Program-made: the position numbers and the translations under genes
Notes under the pieces: model-generated
Database searches by the model: none
What the model saw: only the letters and a program-made list of their open reading frames with translations
Told to the model about the DNA's origin: nothing
From: Allobosea sp. Leaf344
GTDB taxonomy: Bacteria; Pseudomonadota; Alphaproteobacteria; Rhizobiales; Beijerinckiaceae
Direction of reading: 5' to 3'
Assembly: GCF_001426225.1 (NCBI RefSeq)
Contig: NZ_LMRT01000013.1
Span: 520,117-584,116, forward strand
Length of the DNA: 64,000 nt
Shown: positions 63,886 to 64,000 of the stretch, piece by piece
Numbering within the stretch: the stretch's first letter is position 1
How the letters are laid out: each line of letters opens with the position of its first letter

Positions 63886-64000
63886 GCCGCGCCACGGCGG
63901 CGGCTGCGGCCTGTCCGGCCAGGGTCGCGCCGCCGACGGTCATGGCGCCGCCGCCGGCGGTCGCCTCTCCCGCCAGCCAGAGCCGCCCGCCGATCGGCTC
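63875..64000 (-). CDS. Flavin-dependent amine oxidase-like protein, 3' end only
   Basis: The minus strand from 64000 reads 41 codons to a TAG at 63877-63875. The sequence GRLWLAGEATAGGGAMTVGG with GQAAAAAVARLK is the typical C-terminal FAD-binding end of flavin-containing amine oxidases and related FAD oxidoreductases (GE-A-T... G-A-x-x-S/A-G). The rest of the gene lies beyond the window. It overlaps the MarR-GNAT gene tail to tail. Confidence 0.68.
   Translation of the reverse strand, partial: EPIGGRLWLAGEATAGGGAMTVGGATLAGQAAAAAVARLKA

Overview
This window is GC-rich chromosomal DNA from an alphaproteobacterium, most likely a member of the Hyphomicrobiales (Rhizobiales) of a Bosea- or Methylobacterium-like kind. 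The evidence is a Caulobacter/rhizobium-style flagellar locus (flbT, flaF, fliX, four tandem flagellins and an unusual MotE/DUF6468 block), the cell-cycle kinase CckA, an alpha-type SOS box (GTTC-N7-GTTC) upstream of recA, an ATP12-family chaperone and a eukaryote-like NADP isocitrate dehydrogenase. The genus is inferred and not proven.

Layout. 1-2124: the end of a YcjX-like ATPase and a YcjF-like membrane protein. 2137-17572: flagellar block A, with flgE-flgK-flgL on the plus strand and, on the minus strand, flgI-flgJ-like-flgN-like, a FlaG-like gene, four flagellins, flbT and flaF; fliX lies divergent from flgI. 17586-31612: a metabolic and housekeeping interlude (cupin, SDR, icd, Gfa-like, a broken clpP, an Ig-like exported protein, alaS, recA, a six-helix methyl-accepting protein, cckA). 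31714-48084: flagellar block B, with flgB-flgC-fliE-fliQ-fliR-flhB (minus), fliO-fliP (plus), fliL-fliM-DUF6468-motE-like-1150-residue TPR-like protein (minus) and flgF-flgG-flgA-flgH (plus). 48280-56281: dksA, an SGNH/MBOAT acyl-transfer pair, pccB, an ATP12 chaperone, a P1 peptidase, a Spy-like chaperone and a PsiF-like protein. 56300-60911: an accessory stretch with different base composition, carrying short unknown genes, two proteins with HEPN-type R-x4-6-H motifs and a possible nuclease. 61103-64000: rpsD, murI, a MarR-GNAT fusion and the end of a flavin oxidoreductase.

How it works together. The two flagellar blocks supply hook, rod, rings, export gate, C-ring FliM and filament, but not fliF, fliG, fliN, fliI, flhA or motA/B, which must lie elsewhere. 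Non-coding DNA between these operons carries a coherent control layer: four copies of a 19-bp palindrome CCCGGCA-N5-TGCCGGG, four CtrA-like TTAACC-N5-TTAACC boxes and two good sigma-54 promoters (flgE and flgF). This matches the CckA-CtrA then FlbD/FliX-sigma-54 hierarchy known from Caulobacter.

The most unusual signal is at the RNA level. A tiny hairpin, CC-AGAA-GG with covarying outer base pairs, overlaps the Shine-Dalgarno region of three flagellin genes, the FlaG-like gene and flbT itself. It is a candidate recognition element for the post-transcriptional regulator FlbT.
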